Origin: Thermoactinomyces intermedius
GTDB taxonomy: Bacteria > Bacillota > Bacilli > Thermoactinomycetales > Thermoactinomycetaceae
Strand: one strand, 5' to 3'
Assembly: GCF_016055025.1 (NCBI RefSeq)
Contig: NZ_JAECVW010000002.1
DNA length: 64,000 nucleotides
In this document: one piece after another, positions 1-8,596 of the stretch
How the letters are laid out: each line of letters opens with the position of its first letter
Numbering within the stretch: the stretch's first letter is position 1
Translations under genes and position numbers: made by a program
Notes under the pieces: generated by a model
What the model saw: only the letters and a program-made list of their open reading frames with translations
Told to the model about the DNA's origin: nothing
The model's database searches: none

Positions 1-199
1 GGTAAGGCCGGGCGAACCATTCCACTGTTCTGGAAAGCGCCCAATATTTGATCATGGGTGTGACCGCCGGACTCACCACTTTGACATAAGCTCCGGCATC
101 GATCAGCGTCTTCACTTTGCGCCCGGCCACCTTTCCTCCCCCCACCACCAAACAGGGCTTTCCTCTCAGATCAATCATCATGGCATAGGGTTGCCTCAT
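1..199 (-). CDS. Precorrin-2 dehydrogenase / sirohydrochlorin ferrochelatase, N-terminal part
   Basis: Only the first 66 codons lie in the window; the gene runs off the left edge. The start ATG at 199 follows an AAGGAG ribosome site. The protein opens with a short lead and the dinucleotide-binding signature LVVGGGKVAGRKV, then a run resembling the CysG/Met8 N-terminus (GAYVKVVSP). The family oxidises precorrin-2 with NAD and inserts iron to make sirohaem. It follows hemA and hemX on the same strand, as in several Bacilli and Clostridia where a sirohaem gene sits in the hem operon. The chelatase half cannot be seen, so it may be a dehydrogenase-only (YlnF-like) form. Confidence 0.85.
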   Translation of the reverse strand, partial: MRQPYAMMIDLRGKPCLVVGGGKVAGRKVKTLIDAGAYVKVVSPAVTPMIKYWALSRTVEWFARPY

Positions 200-221
200 C
201 TTTGTCGTGCTCCTTCCGGTC

Positions 222-1043
222 TCAGAACCATTGATGAAAGGAAACACCTGCTTGGGTAATGAAATAATTCAGCAAGATGGATAAAAAAGAAAGCGAACTC
301 CACCAAGCCAGGCGCCGGCCGGTCAACCGTGTGCGCGCCCATTGCCAGATAATCCAGCCGTACAAAATCATTACCCAAAACGTTCCCCACAATTTCGGAT
401 CCAACCAAAGCCGGTTGCCAACCGTTTGGTAACCATAAATGATACCTAATAACACGGAAATTAGCAAGAAAACGGCACCGGCGACAACCGACCAAACGGA
501 AAAGGACTCCAGCCGGTCCAAGCTGGGCAAGATGCGCAACAAACGATTCCACTTTTTCTCTTTCAACAAATGATTGCTGACCAAATAAAGCCCCCCGCTG
601 ATGCAAGCCAGCGAAAAAGCGGCATAGGCCATCATCGCGATGGTCACATGAATGAAAACCAGTTCCGTCAACAACAAATGTTCAAAGGCTGCGGATGGAT
701 GACGCACAAAAAACAGGTTCAACACCAAAACGACAAACCCCATCAGATTGGCCAGAAAATAATAAACCGGCATACGATAGACCAGATGCATGACCAGTGT
801 AAAACTGACCAAAATCCATGAGTAAATAAAAAAAGCATCAATCCAAAACGGCAGTTGTACGGGCCACCAATCAAAAACTGCCAGGATGAAAACTGCCGTT
901 TGGATCAACCACACGATCCCCAAGAAAAAATAGGATATTTTCTCGGAGCGCCTGTTCCGGTGCAACAGATCAGCAAAAGAAAACAAGATGCTGAACGCAT
1001 ATAAATATATGATGAAATCATAAATCCAACGCTCCGCAAACAT
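222..1043 (-). CDS. hemX: HemX, CcsA-type integral membrane protein
   Basis: This 273-residue protein has about eight hydrophobic segments and belongs to the cytochrome c assembly (CcsA/HemX) family. HemX controls the amount of glutamyl-tRNA reductase in B. subtilis; that role is known for the family, not visible here. Ends of the family fold are recognisable: a WGTFWV segment and the C-terminal NYFITQAGVSFHQWF. I chose ATG 1043 because AAAGGAGG lies seven bases upstream; the frame remains open further upstream into hemA but without a ribosome site. The gap to the hemA stop is 14 bp and the gap to the sirohaem gene 22 bp, so all three genes are one transcription unit. Confidence 0.9.
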   Translation of the reverse strand: MFAERWIYDFIIYLYAFSILFSFADLLHRNRRSEKISYFFLGIVWLIQTAVFILAVFDWWPVQLPFWIDAFFIYSWILVSFTLVMHLVYRMPVYYFLANLMGFVVLVLNLFFVRHPSAAFEHLLLTELVFIHVTIAMMAYAAFSLACISGGLYLVSNHLLKEKKWNRLLRILPSLDRLESFSVWSVVAGAVFLLISVLLGIIYGYQTVGNRLWLDPKLWGTFWVMILYGWIIWQWARTRLTGRRLAWWSSLSFLSILLNYFITQAGVSFHQWF

Positions 1044-1057
1044 CAAGGTTTCCTCCT

Positions 1058-2404
1058 TTAAATGCGGGCCCAAGCCTCATGACCAAGCGCTGGATTTTTC
1101 ACTTCCACTTTGGCTGTTTCTTCCTCATCTTCCTGCTTTAAAAGCTCTTCCAAAGCAAACAAGTAAACAAACATTTCCTGTGCCGCTTCTTTCTGCGGCG
1201 TGGTGGCCAGTTCCTTCAGACGGACAATCGGATCACGCATCATTTGGTTGACAATGCTCTTGGTGTGTTTGCGAATGACCCGTTTTTCCCGCTCAGTCAT
1301 CTCCGGCAGCTTCCGTTCGATCTTGTTCACGGCATCTTCCTGAATGGACAGCGCTTTTTCCCTCAGCGCCGAGATCAGGGGAACGACGCCCAAAGTATCC
1401 AGCCATGTGTTGAATTCCCGAACTTCTTCCTCAATCCAGCCCTTGATTTTTTCGGCTTCTTTCTGCCTTAGGGACATGTTGGATTCAGCAATTTCTCGCA
1501 AATCATCAATGTCATATAAAAACACGGACTCCAGCCCGGCGATAGCCGGATCGATGTCCCGGGGCACGGCAATATCGATCAAGAATAGCGGGGAACGGCG
1601 GCTTTTTAATACCGGTTCCACCATGGAACGGGTCATGACCGGTTCTTTGGATCCGGTGGAACTGACCACGATATCCGCTTCTTTCAGGCAAGCAACCAGA
1701 TCTTCCCATGGCCTTGCTTCCCCGTGAAACTTTCCGGCCAGCTCCTCCGCTTTCGAAAAGGTCCGGTTGACAACTTGTACACGCTTTGCCCCGTTGGAAT
1801 AAAAATGTTTCGCCGTCAATTCGCTCATTTCGCCCGCACCGACCAAAAGAATCGTTTTATCCTCAAAGGAGTCAAACATTTTCTTGCCCAATTCCACGGC
1901 AACATAACTGACGGATACGGCATTTTGTCCGATTTCGGTTTCCGAATGAACACGTTTTCCAAACGTGACGGCCTGTTTAAACAATGTATTGAATAACGTT
2001 CCGGTTGTTTTGCTTTCCATCGCTGTGAAAAAGGCTTGTTTCACCTGCCCCAGGATTTGGGTTTCGCCCAACACCAGGGAATTCATGCCGCAAACGACAT
2101 GAAACAAATGCCGGACGGCATCTTCGTTCTTTTTCACGTAAAGGTAATCACAAAACTCTTCTTTGGGGATACGAAACCAGTTTTCGATAAAGGTCTTGGC
2201 ATAATATTCACCGGTGTGGAGCTGGTCACAAACCACATAAAGCTCCATGCGGTTGCAAGTGCTCAAGATCACGCATTCCATAATGCTTTTCATATCCCGC
2301 AACGTTCTTAAGGCATAATCCAGACGGTCTTCCGAAAAGGCAAGCCTTTCCCTCAATTCAACCGGAGCGGTCTCGTGATTCAGTCCAATGGTCAGTATAT
2401 GCAT
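1058..2404 (-). CDS. hemA: Glutamyl-tRNA reductase
   Basis: The 448-residue enzyme reduces glutamyl-tRNA(Glu) to glutamate-1-semialdehyde, the first committed step of C5 tetrapyrrole synthesis. The catalytic stretch ILSTCNRMELY with its cysteine lies near residue 50. Next come the dimer/tRNA region (GETQILGQVK), the NADPH fold (LLVGAGEMSELTAKHF, VVNRTFSKAEELA) and the helical C-terminal dimerisation domain. Start ATG 2404 follows GAGGTG and gives the standard N-terminus MHILTIGLNH; a longer frame to 2440 lacks a ribosome site. It is first gene of the hem operon, with an extended -10 promoter about 60 bp upstream. Confidence 0.97.
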   Translation of the reverse strand: MHILTIGLNHETAPVELRERLAFSEDRLDYALRTLRDMKSIMECVILSTCNRMELYVVCDQLHTGEYYAKTFIENWFRIPKEEFCDYLYVKKNEDAVRHLFHVVCGMNSLVLGETQILGQVKQAFFTAMESKTTGTLFNTLFKQAVTFGKRVHSETEIGQNAVSVSYVAVELGKKMFDSFEDKTILLVGAGEMSELTAKHFYSNGAKRVQVVNRTFSKAEELAGKFHGEARPWEDLVACLKEADIVVSSTGSKEPVMTRSMVEPVLKSRRSPLFLIDIAVPRDIDPAIAGLESVFLYDIDDLREIAESNMSLRQKEAEKIKGWIEEEVREFNTWLDTLGVVPLISALREKALSIQEDAVNKIERKLPEMTEREKRVIRKHTKSIVNQMMRDPIVRLKELATTPQKEAAQEMFVYLFALEELLKQEDEEETAKVEVKNPALGHEAWARI

Positions 2405-2461
2405 GTTGCTCTTCACCTCGATTCCCGACACTGGGCACAAATCTGCGATGAATCAAACTTC

Positions 2462-2470
2462 ATTATAACA
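2462..2470 (-). promoter_or_regulatory. Extended -10 promoter of hemA operon
   Basis: On the minus strand the sequence reads TGTTATAAT, a perfect extended -10 (TG-N-TATAAT). No good -35 is seen 17 bp upstream, which is usual for extended -10 promoters. It lies about 58 bp before the hemA start. Confidence 0.6.
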
Positions 2471-2530
2471 TACGATTGTAAATCCCCGGAAAAACGGGTG
2501 TGAACACATTTTGAAGCCGCCGAAATCCTG

Positions 2531-2562
2531 TTGAGCAAATATTGCCAATCTTATTATATAAT
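2531..2562 (+). promoter_or_regulatory. Candidate promoter of ABC transporter operon
   Basis: TTGAGC at 2531 is followed after 17 bp by TTATAT (2554), overlapping TATAAT at 2557. The first gene starts at 2604. No riboswitch-like structure was recognised in the short leader. Confidence 0.45.
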
Positions 2563-2603
2563 GGAAATATAGATCCATGCCTAATTTAAATGAGGTGATC
2601 GAC

Positions 2604-3632
2604 TTGAGAAGGTCTGTCAAGCGGCTTTCTTGTTTCCTGCTCGTTCTTTCTCTGGTCTTCTTGTCAACGGCATGCACATCTTCCCCTGACGATAAATCCA
2701 ACATCCGGCTGGTCGAGGTGACGCATTCCATCTTTTACGCACCGCAGTATGTGGCCTTAAGCCAAGGTTTTTTTGAACAAGAAGGATTGTCGGTTGAACT
2801 GGTCAATGGAAACGGCGGGGACAAAACCATGACCACCCTCCTGGCCGGGGAATCCGACATCGTTCTGGTCGGCGTGGAAGCCGGCATCTACGTCACCGCC
2901 CGTTCCCGTTCCGATACGATCAAAGCCTTTGCCCAACTCACCCAAACCGACGGATCATTTTTGGTATCCCGCCAACCCGTCCGCCAATTCGACTGGCAAA
3001 TGTTAAAAGGCCGGTCACTCTTGGGACAACGGCGGGGCGGCATGCCGGAAATGGTCAGTGAATACGTACAACGGAAAAATCAATTGATTCCCCATCGGGA
3101 TGTGCGAATCATCCAAAATGTCGATTATCAAAATTTGGGAAATGCGTTTTTGGCAGGAACCGGCGATTTTGCCCAACTGTTTGAACCCATCGCTTCCAAA
3201 ATCGAAGCCGAAGGCAAAGGATACATCGTCGCATCGTTTGGAAAAGAAAGCGGCCGTCTCCCCTACACTTGTTACCTGGCGAAAGAGAAGTGGCTCCGCG
3301 AAAATCCGGATATCGCCCAAAAATTTGTCCGGGCCGTGTACAAAGGACAAATCTGGGTGAAGAACCATTCCCCCGAAGAAATTGCCTCCGCCATCCAAAG
3401 TTATTTTCCCGATACCGACCGCTCCATCTTGATTCGGGTGATCAAGCGATATAAAGATCAGGACGCTTATGCAGACAATCCCGTCATCGATCCGGATGAA
3501 TACAAGCATTTCCTCGGCATTATGTCCCAAGCCGGCGAATTGCCCAAAAATGTTCCCTATGAGGAACTGATTGATCCTCACATCAGCCAAAAAATTGTGG
3601 AGGAACTCAAAGGAGGGGGAGGGACACCATGA
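2604..3632 (+). CDS. ABC transporter substrate-binding lipoprotein, NMT1/SsuA-like
   Basis: This 342-residue lipoprotein starts at TTG 2604, preceded by GAGGTGAT; an in-frame ATG 27 bp earlier has no ribosome site. The signal peptide ends in the lipobox LSTAC, so it should be lipid-anchored outside the membrane. The mature part has the NMT1/THI5-like pattern (FYAPQYVALSQGFFEQEGL, then GGDKTMTTLLAGESDIVLVG), typical of proteins that bind nitrate, sulfonates, taurine or thiamine precursors. The SBP-ATPase-permease order matches B. subtilis ytlA-ytlC-ytlD. The substrate cannot be told from sequence; a second, clearly sulfonate-linked system lies at 30.8-34.6 kb. Confidence 0.85.
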   Translation: MRRSVKRLSCFLLVLSLVFLSTACTSSPDDKSNIRLVEVTHSIFYAPQYVALSQGFFEQEGLSVELVNGNGGDKTMTTLLAGESDIVLVGVEAGIYVTARSRSDTIKAFAQLTQTDGSFLVSRQPVRQFDWQMLKGRSLLGQRRGGMPEMVSEYVQRKNQLIPHRDVRIIQNVDYQNLGNAFLAGTGDFAQLFEPIASKIEAEGKGYIVASFGKESGRLPYTCYLAKEKWLRENPDIAQKFVRAVYKGQIWVKNHSPEEIASAIQSYFPDTDRSILIRVIKRYKDQDAYADNPVIDPDEYKHFLGIMSQAGELPKNVPYEELIDPHISQKIVEELKGGGGTP

Positions 3633-4402
3633 AACCCACACCGGCTATCCAGTTTCAGAACGTGACGCATACCTTCTTCAGCAAGGAAGAAGAAGTCACT
3701 GCCATCCGGGACATCAATTTCACTGTCGAACAAGGAGAAACCCTGGTTTTAGTCGGTCCCAGCGGTTGCGGAAAAAGCACCATCCTCTCGCTTCTGGCCG
3801 GCATTTACAAACAGACGGAGGGGCAGATTCTGTTGTTCGGCAAAGAGGGAAAAACCCATGCGGCCAAATACACCGGTTACATGCTGCAAAAGGACGGATT
3901 GCTGGAGTGGCGCACCGTCCTCAAAAACATGATTTTGGGTTTGGAATTCCGGAAACAAAACACGCCCGAGCGCGTCGAATACGCCCTTCATCTCCTCAAA
4001 CAGATGGGGTTGGAACACACGGCCCATCAATATCCGTCCCAATTGTCCGGCGGCATGCGGCAACGGGTGGCGCTGGTCCGCACATTGGCCGTCAATCCGG
4101 AAATCCTGCTGTTGGATGAACCTTTTTCGGCTCTGGATATTCAAAACAAAATTGCTTTGGAAGACTTGTTGAAGGATGTCATGAAACAACACAAGAAAAC
4201 GTCTGTCCTCGTAACCCATGACCTTGAAGAAGCCTTGGCGGTGGGCGACCGGATCTTGGTGATGGGCGGCCGTCCCGGAACCATTCAAAAAACGATGGCC
4301 GTTCCGGAAGAAATCCGCGCTTTGTCTGCGCTGAAATCCCGCAGCCATCCGGTTTTTCGCCGGCTGTTCGAACAATTGTGGCAGGAGGTGGAACAACCGT
4401 GA
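3629..4402 (+). CDS. ABC transporter ATP-binding protein, SsuB/TauB-like
   Basis: The 257-residue ATPase powers the importer encoded with the flanking genes. Visible motifs are Walker A GPSGCGKST near residue 48, the Q-loop region MLQKDGLLEWRT, signature LSGGMRQRV, Walker B ILLLDEP and the switch histidine in LVTHDLEEA. Its ATG overlaps the upstream stop codon by four bases (ATGA), and its own stop overlaps the permease GTG, so the three proteins are translationally coupled. It belongs to the nitrate/sulfonate/taurine ATPase subgroup. Confidence 0.93.
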   Translation: MKPTPAIQFQNVTHTFFSKEEEVTAIRDINFTVEQGETLVLVGPSGCGKSTILSLLAGIYKQTEGQILLFGKEGKTHAAKYTGYMLQKDGLLEWRTVLKNMILGLEFRKQNTPERVEYALHLLKQMGLEHTAHQYPSQLSGGMRQRVALVRTLAVNPEILLLDEPFSALDIQNKIALEDLLKDVMKQHKKTSVLVTHDLEEALAVGDRILVMGGRPGTIQKTMAVPEEIRALSALKSRSHPVFRRLFEQLWQEVEQP

Positions 4403-5244
4403 GCTTTTTTTCGTGGAAAAAGTGGTTGACCAAAGGGGCCAAGAGCCCCTCTCATGCCGATTTCCTGCGCAGATTGCGTCTCCGGCAAATCGGGGTTTGG
4501 TTCTTGCGCTTTGTGATCCTGATCGGTTTTGTCTTTGCATGGGAATGGGGAGCCCGGGCCGGCTGGATTGACTCCTTTTTATTCAGCAGTCCTTCGCTCA
4601 TGATGAAGCAAGCGGCCGAATTGGCCCGTTCCGGGGAATTATATTCCCATATCGCCATCACATCGATGGAAACCATTGCCGGCTTTTTGATCGGCACCCT
4701 GTCCGGGGTTATCCTTGCCACCATTATATGGGCTTCACCGTTTTTATCCCGTGTATTGGATCCCTACCTTGTGGTTTTAAACAGCATGCCGAAAGTGTCG
4801 CTCGGCCCTCTGTTCATTGTTTCGTTCGGTTCCGGCTTCGTCTCCATTCTGGCCATGGGAATCGCCATCACCGTGATCATTACGACCATCGTCATTTACA
4901 CCAGTTTTCAAAGCGTGGACTCCAGTTATCTGCTTTTGGCCCGTTCGTTTGGGGCCAGCCGCAGCCAGATCTTTTGGAAGATCATCTTTCCCGCCGCCAT
5001 TCCCGATATGATTGCCGCCTTGAAGGTCAATGTCGGGTTGTCATGGGTGGGGGTCATCGTCGGCGAATTTTTGGTCTCCAAGCAGGGGCTCGGTTACTTG
5101 ATGATTTACGGTTTTCAAGTGTTTAATCTGCATCTTGTGATGTTAAGCCTGATGATCGTGGCGGTCATCGCCACCATCATGTATCAGTTGATCGCGGTCA
5201 TTGAAAAACGGCTCGTTTATAAAGGACTGCAGCAAAACGGATAA
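4399..5244 (+). CDS. ABC transporter permease, SsuC/TauC-like
   Basis: The 281-residue protein has about six membrane segments and the BPD_transp_1 coupling loop around YLLLARSFGASRSQIFWKIIFPAAIPD, where EAA-type contacts to the ATPase are made. The GTG start at 4399 overlaps the ATPase stop and is preceded by GGAGGTGG; this removes seven codons from the longer open frame. It is the last gene of the three-gene operon and is followed by about 190 bp before the next start. Substrate is unknown, as for the binding protein. Confidence 0.92.
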   Translation: MSFFSWKKWLTKGAKSPSHADFLRRLRLRQIGVWFLRFVILIGFVFAWEWGARAGWIDSFLFSSPSLMMKQAAELARSGELYSHIAITSMETIAGFLIGTLSGVILATIIWASPFLSRVLDPYLVVLNSMPKVSLGPLFIVSFGSGFVSILAMGIAITVIITTIVIYTSFQSVDSSYLLLARSFGASRSQIFWKIIFPAAIPDMIAALKVNVGLSWVGVIVGEFLVSKQGLGYLMIYGFQVFNLHLVMLSLMIVAVIATIMYQLIAVIEKRLVYKGLQQNG

Positions 5245-5431
5245 CCGAAGCACAAGATTGGTCCCGCTTCCATTAGTGCCGTTTTCTGTTTCCCAATTCT
5301 TTTCTTCATTTTTTTCTTCACGGCCGGCAGGATAAACCCGGCCGGATCGATAAATCTGTACCTTGCTCCTGCTGAAATTGTGATAAGATGTTATAGGAAA
5401 ATTCTACTTATTGACAAAGGGAGAAGGGTTT

Positions 5432-5902
5432 ATGCAAACAAAGATTCTCGGTTTTATCATCACACTGGTCGGAATCATCCTTCTGCTTGTCCAAACCGAT
5501 CTCACTTCTATTGCTTCTTTGATCACATGGCCGTTTCTCTTATTCTTGTTCAGTGTCCTTTTGCTTTATGTCGGAATCTTGAAGAAAATCAGCGCGCTGA
5601 CTTTGTGGGCCGGTTTCGCCGCCACCATCAGTATCATGGTCTGGGGCCTGAAATACGTCAACGGATGGCCCAAACACTGGAGCATATTGGTTGCTCTTTT
5701 CGGATTGGTCGTTTTGTTGCAATTTACCATTAACAAAAGCAAAATCACGGCTTTGGTCGGGGTGATTTTGATATTGACGGGAATTTTTGCATACCCGGGC
5801 ATCACCGAACTTCCTTTGGTCTCCCCGATCACTTCGGTCTTTCATGCTTACTGGCCCGTTTTGATCGTGATCTTGGGACTGGTTTTTATCTCCAAAAAAT
5901 AA
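5432..5902 (+). CDS. Small polytopic membrane protein, LiaI/LiaF-like segments
   Basis: This is a 156-residue protein with about five or six hydrophobic helices and very short loops. Repeated patterns of the type WPxLLxxxGLxxL (near residues 33-50 and 135-150) resemble the membrane part of LiaI/LiaF or DUF5668 proteins, which act in envelope-stress signalling; the match is only by pattern. The start ATG 5432 follows GGGAGAAGGG; a TTG seven codons earlier overlaps that ribosome site. It appears to be transcribed alone and ends at a terminator. Confidence 0.6.
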   Translation: MQTKILGFIITLVGIILLLVQTDLTSIASLITWPFLLFLFSVLLLYVGILKKISALTLWAGFAATISIMVWGLKYVNGWPKHWSILVALFGLVVLLQFTINKSKITALVGVILILTGIFAYPGITELPLVSPITSVFHAYWPVLIVILGLVFISKK

Positions 5903-5919
5903 TGGGGCCATCGTCAGCC

Positions 5920-5976
5920 AAAACCACCGGCTCCGGTGCATGAAAATGGGACAACCGGGGATACCGGTGGTTTTCT
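5920..5976 (+). terminator. Terminator after membrane protein gene
   Basis: The arms AAAACCACCGG (5920-5930) and CCGGTGGTTTT (5964-5974) are perfect complements. The right arm ends in a T run. The loop is long, about 33 nt. Confidence 0.6.
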
Positions 5977-6069
5977 TACCCTTTTTGCAATCCCTCCATG
6001 GTTCGTGAATAACTTATTGGTGGAAAACCGTACACATTCCGATGAAGAAAACAAGGGAGAGATCGCGGA

Positions 6070-6837
6070 ATGATTTCTTTAAAAAGCCCCCAAGAAATCC
6101 GCAAAATGCATGAAGCGGGAAAACTTCTTGCCAAATGTCATCAGCACTTGAAAAAACGAATTCGGCCGGGAGTGACAACACTTGAGATCGACGAATGGGT
6201 GGAACAGTTTTTGAAGCAGCACGGGGCCACCCCGGAACAAAAAGGTTACATGGGCTATCCCTATGCCACCTGTGCTTCAGTCAACGATGAGGTGTGCCAC
6301 GGTTTCCCCCGGAAAACACCGCTGAAAGAAGGAGACATTGTTTGCATTGACATGGTCGTCAACCTGGACGGCTGGCTGGCCGACTCGGCTTGGTCTTATG
6401 CAGTGGGAAAGATTTCCGAAGCGGCCCGAAACTTATTAACCGTCACCAAAACCGCATTGTATAAAGGCATTGAACAAGCCAAACCCGGCAACAAAATCGG
6501 GGACATTTCCCATGCCATCCAGTCTTATGCCGAGCAAAACGGAATGTCGGTGGTCCGATCGTTTATCGGTCACGGGATCGGCCGGCGCATCCATGAACTC
6601 CCCGAAGTTCCCCATTTCGGCCCGCCCGGCCAGGGAGCGGAATTGAAAGAAGGAATGGTGATCACGATTGAACCCATGCTGAACTTGGGAAAGCATTTGG
6701 TCAAAATCATGGAGGACGGATGGACGGCCAAAACAGTGGACGGGAGTTTGTCGGCGCAATACGAACACACCGTGGCGATCACCAAAGACGGGCCGCTCAT
6801 CCTGACCCGGCAACCGGATGAATCCTTTGATTTTTAA
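6070..6837 (+). CDS. map: Methionine aminopeptidase, type I
   Basis: The 255-residue metalloprotease removes the N-terminal methionine from new proteins. All five metal ligands are visible: the two Asp in CIDMVVNLDGWLADSAW, His in FIGHGIG, Glu in TIEPML and the last Glu in YEHTVAI. The gene stands alone, not in the ribosomal protein cluster, and HGIGRRIHELPEVPHFGPPG resembles the second Bacillus enzyme (MapB/YflG) more than MapA. A start ATG at 6070 lies just after GGGAGA. A hairpin between the convergent map and ddl serves as terminator. Confidence 0.95.
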   Translation: MISLKSPQEIRKMHEAGKLLAKCHQHLKKRIRPGVTTLEIDEWVEQFLKQHGATPEQKGYMGYPYATCASVNDEVCHGFPRKTPLKEGDIVCIDMVVNLDGWLADSAWSYAVGKISEAARNLLTVTKTALYKGIEQAKPGNKIGDISHAIQSYAEQNGMSVVRSFIGHGIGRRIHELPEVPHFGPPGQGAELKEGMVITIEPMLNLGKHLVKIMEDGWTAKTVDGSLSAQYEHTVAITKDGPLILTRQPDESFDF

Positions 6838-6844
6838 GCAAAAG

Positions 6845-6879
6845 AAAAAGGGCTGTGCAAATCGCGACAGCCCTTTTTT
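6845..6879. terminator. Bidirectional terminator between map and ddl
   Basis: AAAAAGGGCTGT (6845-6856) pairs with ACAGCCCTTTTT (6867-6878). It has T-rich tails in both directions and lies between two convergent genes. Confidence 0.85.
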
Positions 6880-6881
6880 GC

Positions 6882-7979
6882 TTAAAGGTCAAAAACGGTT
6901 TTCAAATTGGACTTTTCCTCGTAACGTTGAAGTGCCAACTCAATCAGTTTGGAAATCAATTCCGGATAGGAAACCCCTGAATGCTCCCACAACTTTGGAT
7001 ACATGCTGTAAGGCGTGAAGCCCGGCATGGTGTTAATCTCATTGATCAACACCCGGCCGTTGTCCTTGCGGATGAAGAAGTCCACCCGCGCCAAGCCGCT
7101 GCAATCAATGGCTTTGTATGCCTGAATTGCCAGTTGCCGGACCTTGCCGGTTGTCTCTTCCGGAAGTTCCGCCGGAATCCGCATCACGGATTTCCCGTCA
7201 ATATACTTGGCTTTATAATCATAAAATTCATTGGAAGATACGATTTCCCCCGGCATGGAAGCTTGCGGTTCATCATTTCCCAACACGGCCACTTCCACCT
7301 CATGTGCGGGAATATACTCTTCCACAATCACTTTCCGGTCATATTGGGCAGCCAATTGCAAAGCCTCCACCAATGCCTCACGGTCTTTGGCCTTGGAAAT
7401 CCCCACGCTGGAACCCAGATTGGCCGGTTTGACAAAGCAGGGGTAGCCAAGCTCTTGTTCCACTTTTTCGATCACTCTTTGGATGTCTTTTTTAAGTTCT
7501 GATTTCAAGAAATAAACGTATTTGCCTTGCGGAAGCCCCTCTTGTTCAAACACTTTCTTGGCCAACACTTTATCCATGCCGACGGCCGATGCCAACACCC
7601 CGGCTCCGACATAAGGGATCTGCGCCATTTCCAACATGCCCTGAATGGTCCCGTCTTCACCGTATGTGCCGTGCAAAACGGGAAACACCACATCCACTTC
7701 ATGCGGGGCAAATGCAGGCAAGGTTCCGCTTCCTTTGGACACAAGCGCCGGCAAATGTGTTTGCAATTGCTCGCAAACTTCTTTCTCAAGCAAGCCGGCA
7801 ATGGCCGGAATCGCTTTTTCCCCGAAATGCCATTGTCCTTCATGCGAAATCCAAACGGGAATCACTTCGTATTGGTTCCGGTCAATCGCCTGGATCACGG
7901 ATGCGGCCGAATTTAAAGAGACTTCATGCTCCCCGGATCTTCCTCCGAACAAAACCGCAACACGAACTTTTTTCTCCAT
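6882..7979 (-). CDS. ddl: D-alanine--D-alanine ligase
   Basis: The 365-residue ATP-grasp enzyme makes the D-Ala-D-Ala end of the peptidoglycan stem peptide. Visible are GGRSGEHEVSLNSA at the N-terminus, the ATP-binding VKPANLGSSVGISK, the omega-loop YDYKAKY and the Mg-binding LINEINTMPGFT. The tyrosine in the omega-loop is the residue of D-Ala:D-Ala enzymes; D-lactate ligases carry Phe there, so vancomycin-type resistance is not suggested. murF is not next to it. The gap to engB upstream is 20 bp, so it likely shares the lonA-engB transcript. Confidence 0.96.
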   Translation of the reverse strand: MEKKVRVAVLFGGRSGEHEVSLNSAASVIQAIDRNQYEVIPVWISHEGQWHFGEKAIPAIAGLLEKEVCEQLQTHLPALVSKGSGTLPAFAPHEVDVVFPVLHGTYGEDGTIQGMLEMAQIPYVGAGVLASAVGMDKVLAKKVFEQEGLPQGKYVYFLKSELKKDIQRVIEKVEQELGYPCFVKPANLGSSVGISKAKDREALVEALQLAAQYDRKVIVEEYIPAHEVEVAVLGNDEPQASMPGEIVSSNEFYDYKAKYIDGKSVMRIPAELPEETTGKVRQLAIQAYKAIDCSGLARVDFFIRKDNGRVLINEINTMPGFTPYSMYPKLWEHSGVSYPELISKLIELALQRYEEKSNLKTVFDL

Positions 7980-7999
7980 TCTCCCACCCTTTCTTCCGT

Positions 8000-8596
8000 C
8001 TACTCCTGATTTGCGTTCACTTGTTCCTCAATCAAGTTCCACAACTGCTCTTTACCATATGCAGTTTGCGCGGAAAAGAGAAGGAACGGATCTTCTTTTT
8101 CCATTTTCAAAGTTTCCCTGATGATCTTGGCATGCTTTTGCCATTTTCCTTTCGGAACTTTATCTGCCTTGGTGGCCACGACCCATGTCGGGATGGAATA
8201 ATACGTTAAGAACTCGTACATATTCTGATCATCTTTCGAGGGTGGGTGTCGCAAATCAACCACTTGGATCACCGCTTTGAGCGGTTCCCGTTCCAGCAGA
8301 TAAGTTTCCATCATTTTTCCCCACTGTTTTTTCATCGCTTTCGGAACGCGGGCAAATCCGTAACCGGGAACATCCGCAAAATAAAAAAGGTCATTGATCC
8401 GGTAAAAATTGATGGTTTGGGTTTTCCCGGGTTTTGAACTGGTACGCGCCAGATTTTTTCTTCTGATCAGACAATTGATGAGCGATGATTTGCCCACATT
8501 GGAACGCCCGGCCAGAGCAATCTCCGGCAGGGCGTCATCGGGGTATTGATCCGGTTTCACCGCACTGATCACAAACTCAGCTTTCTTCACCAGCAT
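8000..8596 (-). CDS. engB: Ribosome biogenesis GTPase EngB/YsxC
   Basis: The 198-residue GTPase assists assembly of the large ribosomal subunit. G1 is GRSNVGKSS, G3 is DVPGYG and G4 is TKADKV; the TRADD-like G5 region lies near the end. Its start overlaps the lonA stop by 20 bp, the same arrangement (lonA-ysxC) as in B. subtilis, so translation is coupled to lonA. In B. subtilis hemA follows directly; here ddl, map and an ABC transporter lie between. Confidence 0.96.
   Translation of the reverse strand: MLVKKAEFVISAVKPDQYPDDALPEIALAGRSNVGKSSLINCLIRRKNLARTSSKPGKTQTINFYRINDLFYFADVPGYGFARVPKAMKKQWGKMMETYLLEREPLKAVIQVVDLRHPPSKDDQNMYEFLTYYSIPTWVVATKADKVPKGKWQKHAKIIRETLKMEKEDPFLLFSAQTAYGKEQLWNLIEEQVNANQE

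Noticed and set aside
6882..7979. D-Ala-D-Lac ligase (vancomycin resistance)
   Set aside because: The omega-loop carries Tyr (YDYKAKY), typical of D-Ala-D-Ala enzymes, and no vanH or vanX is present.
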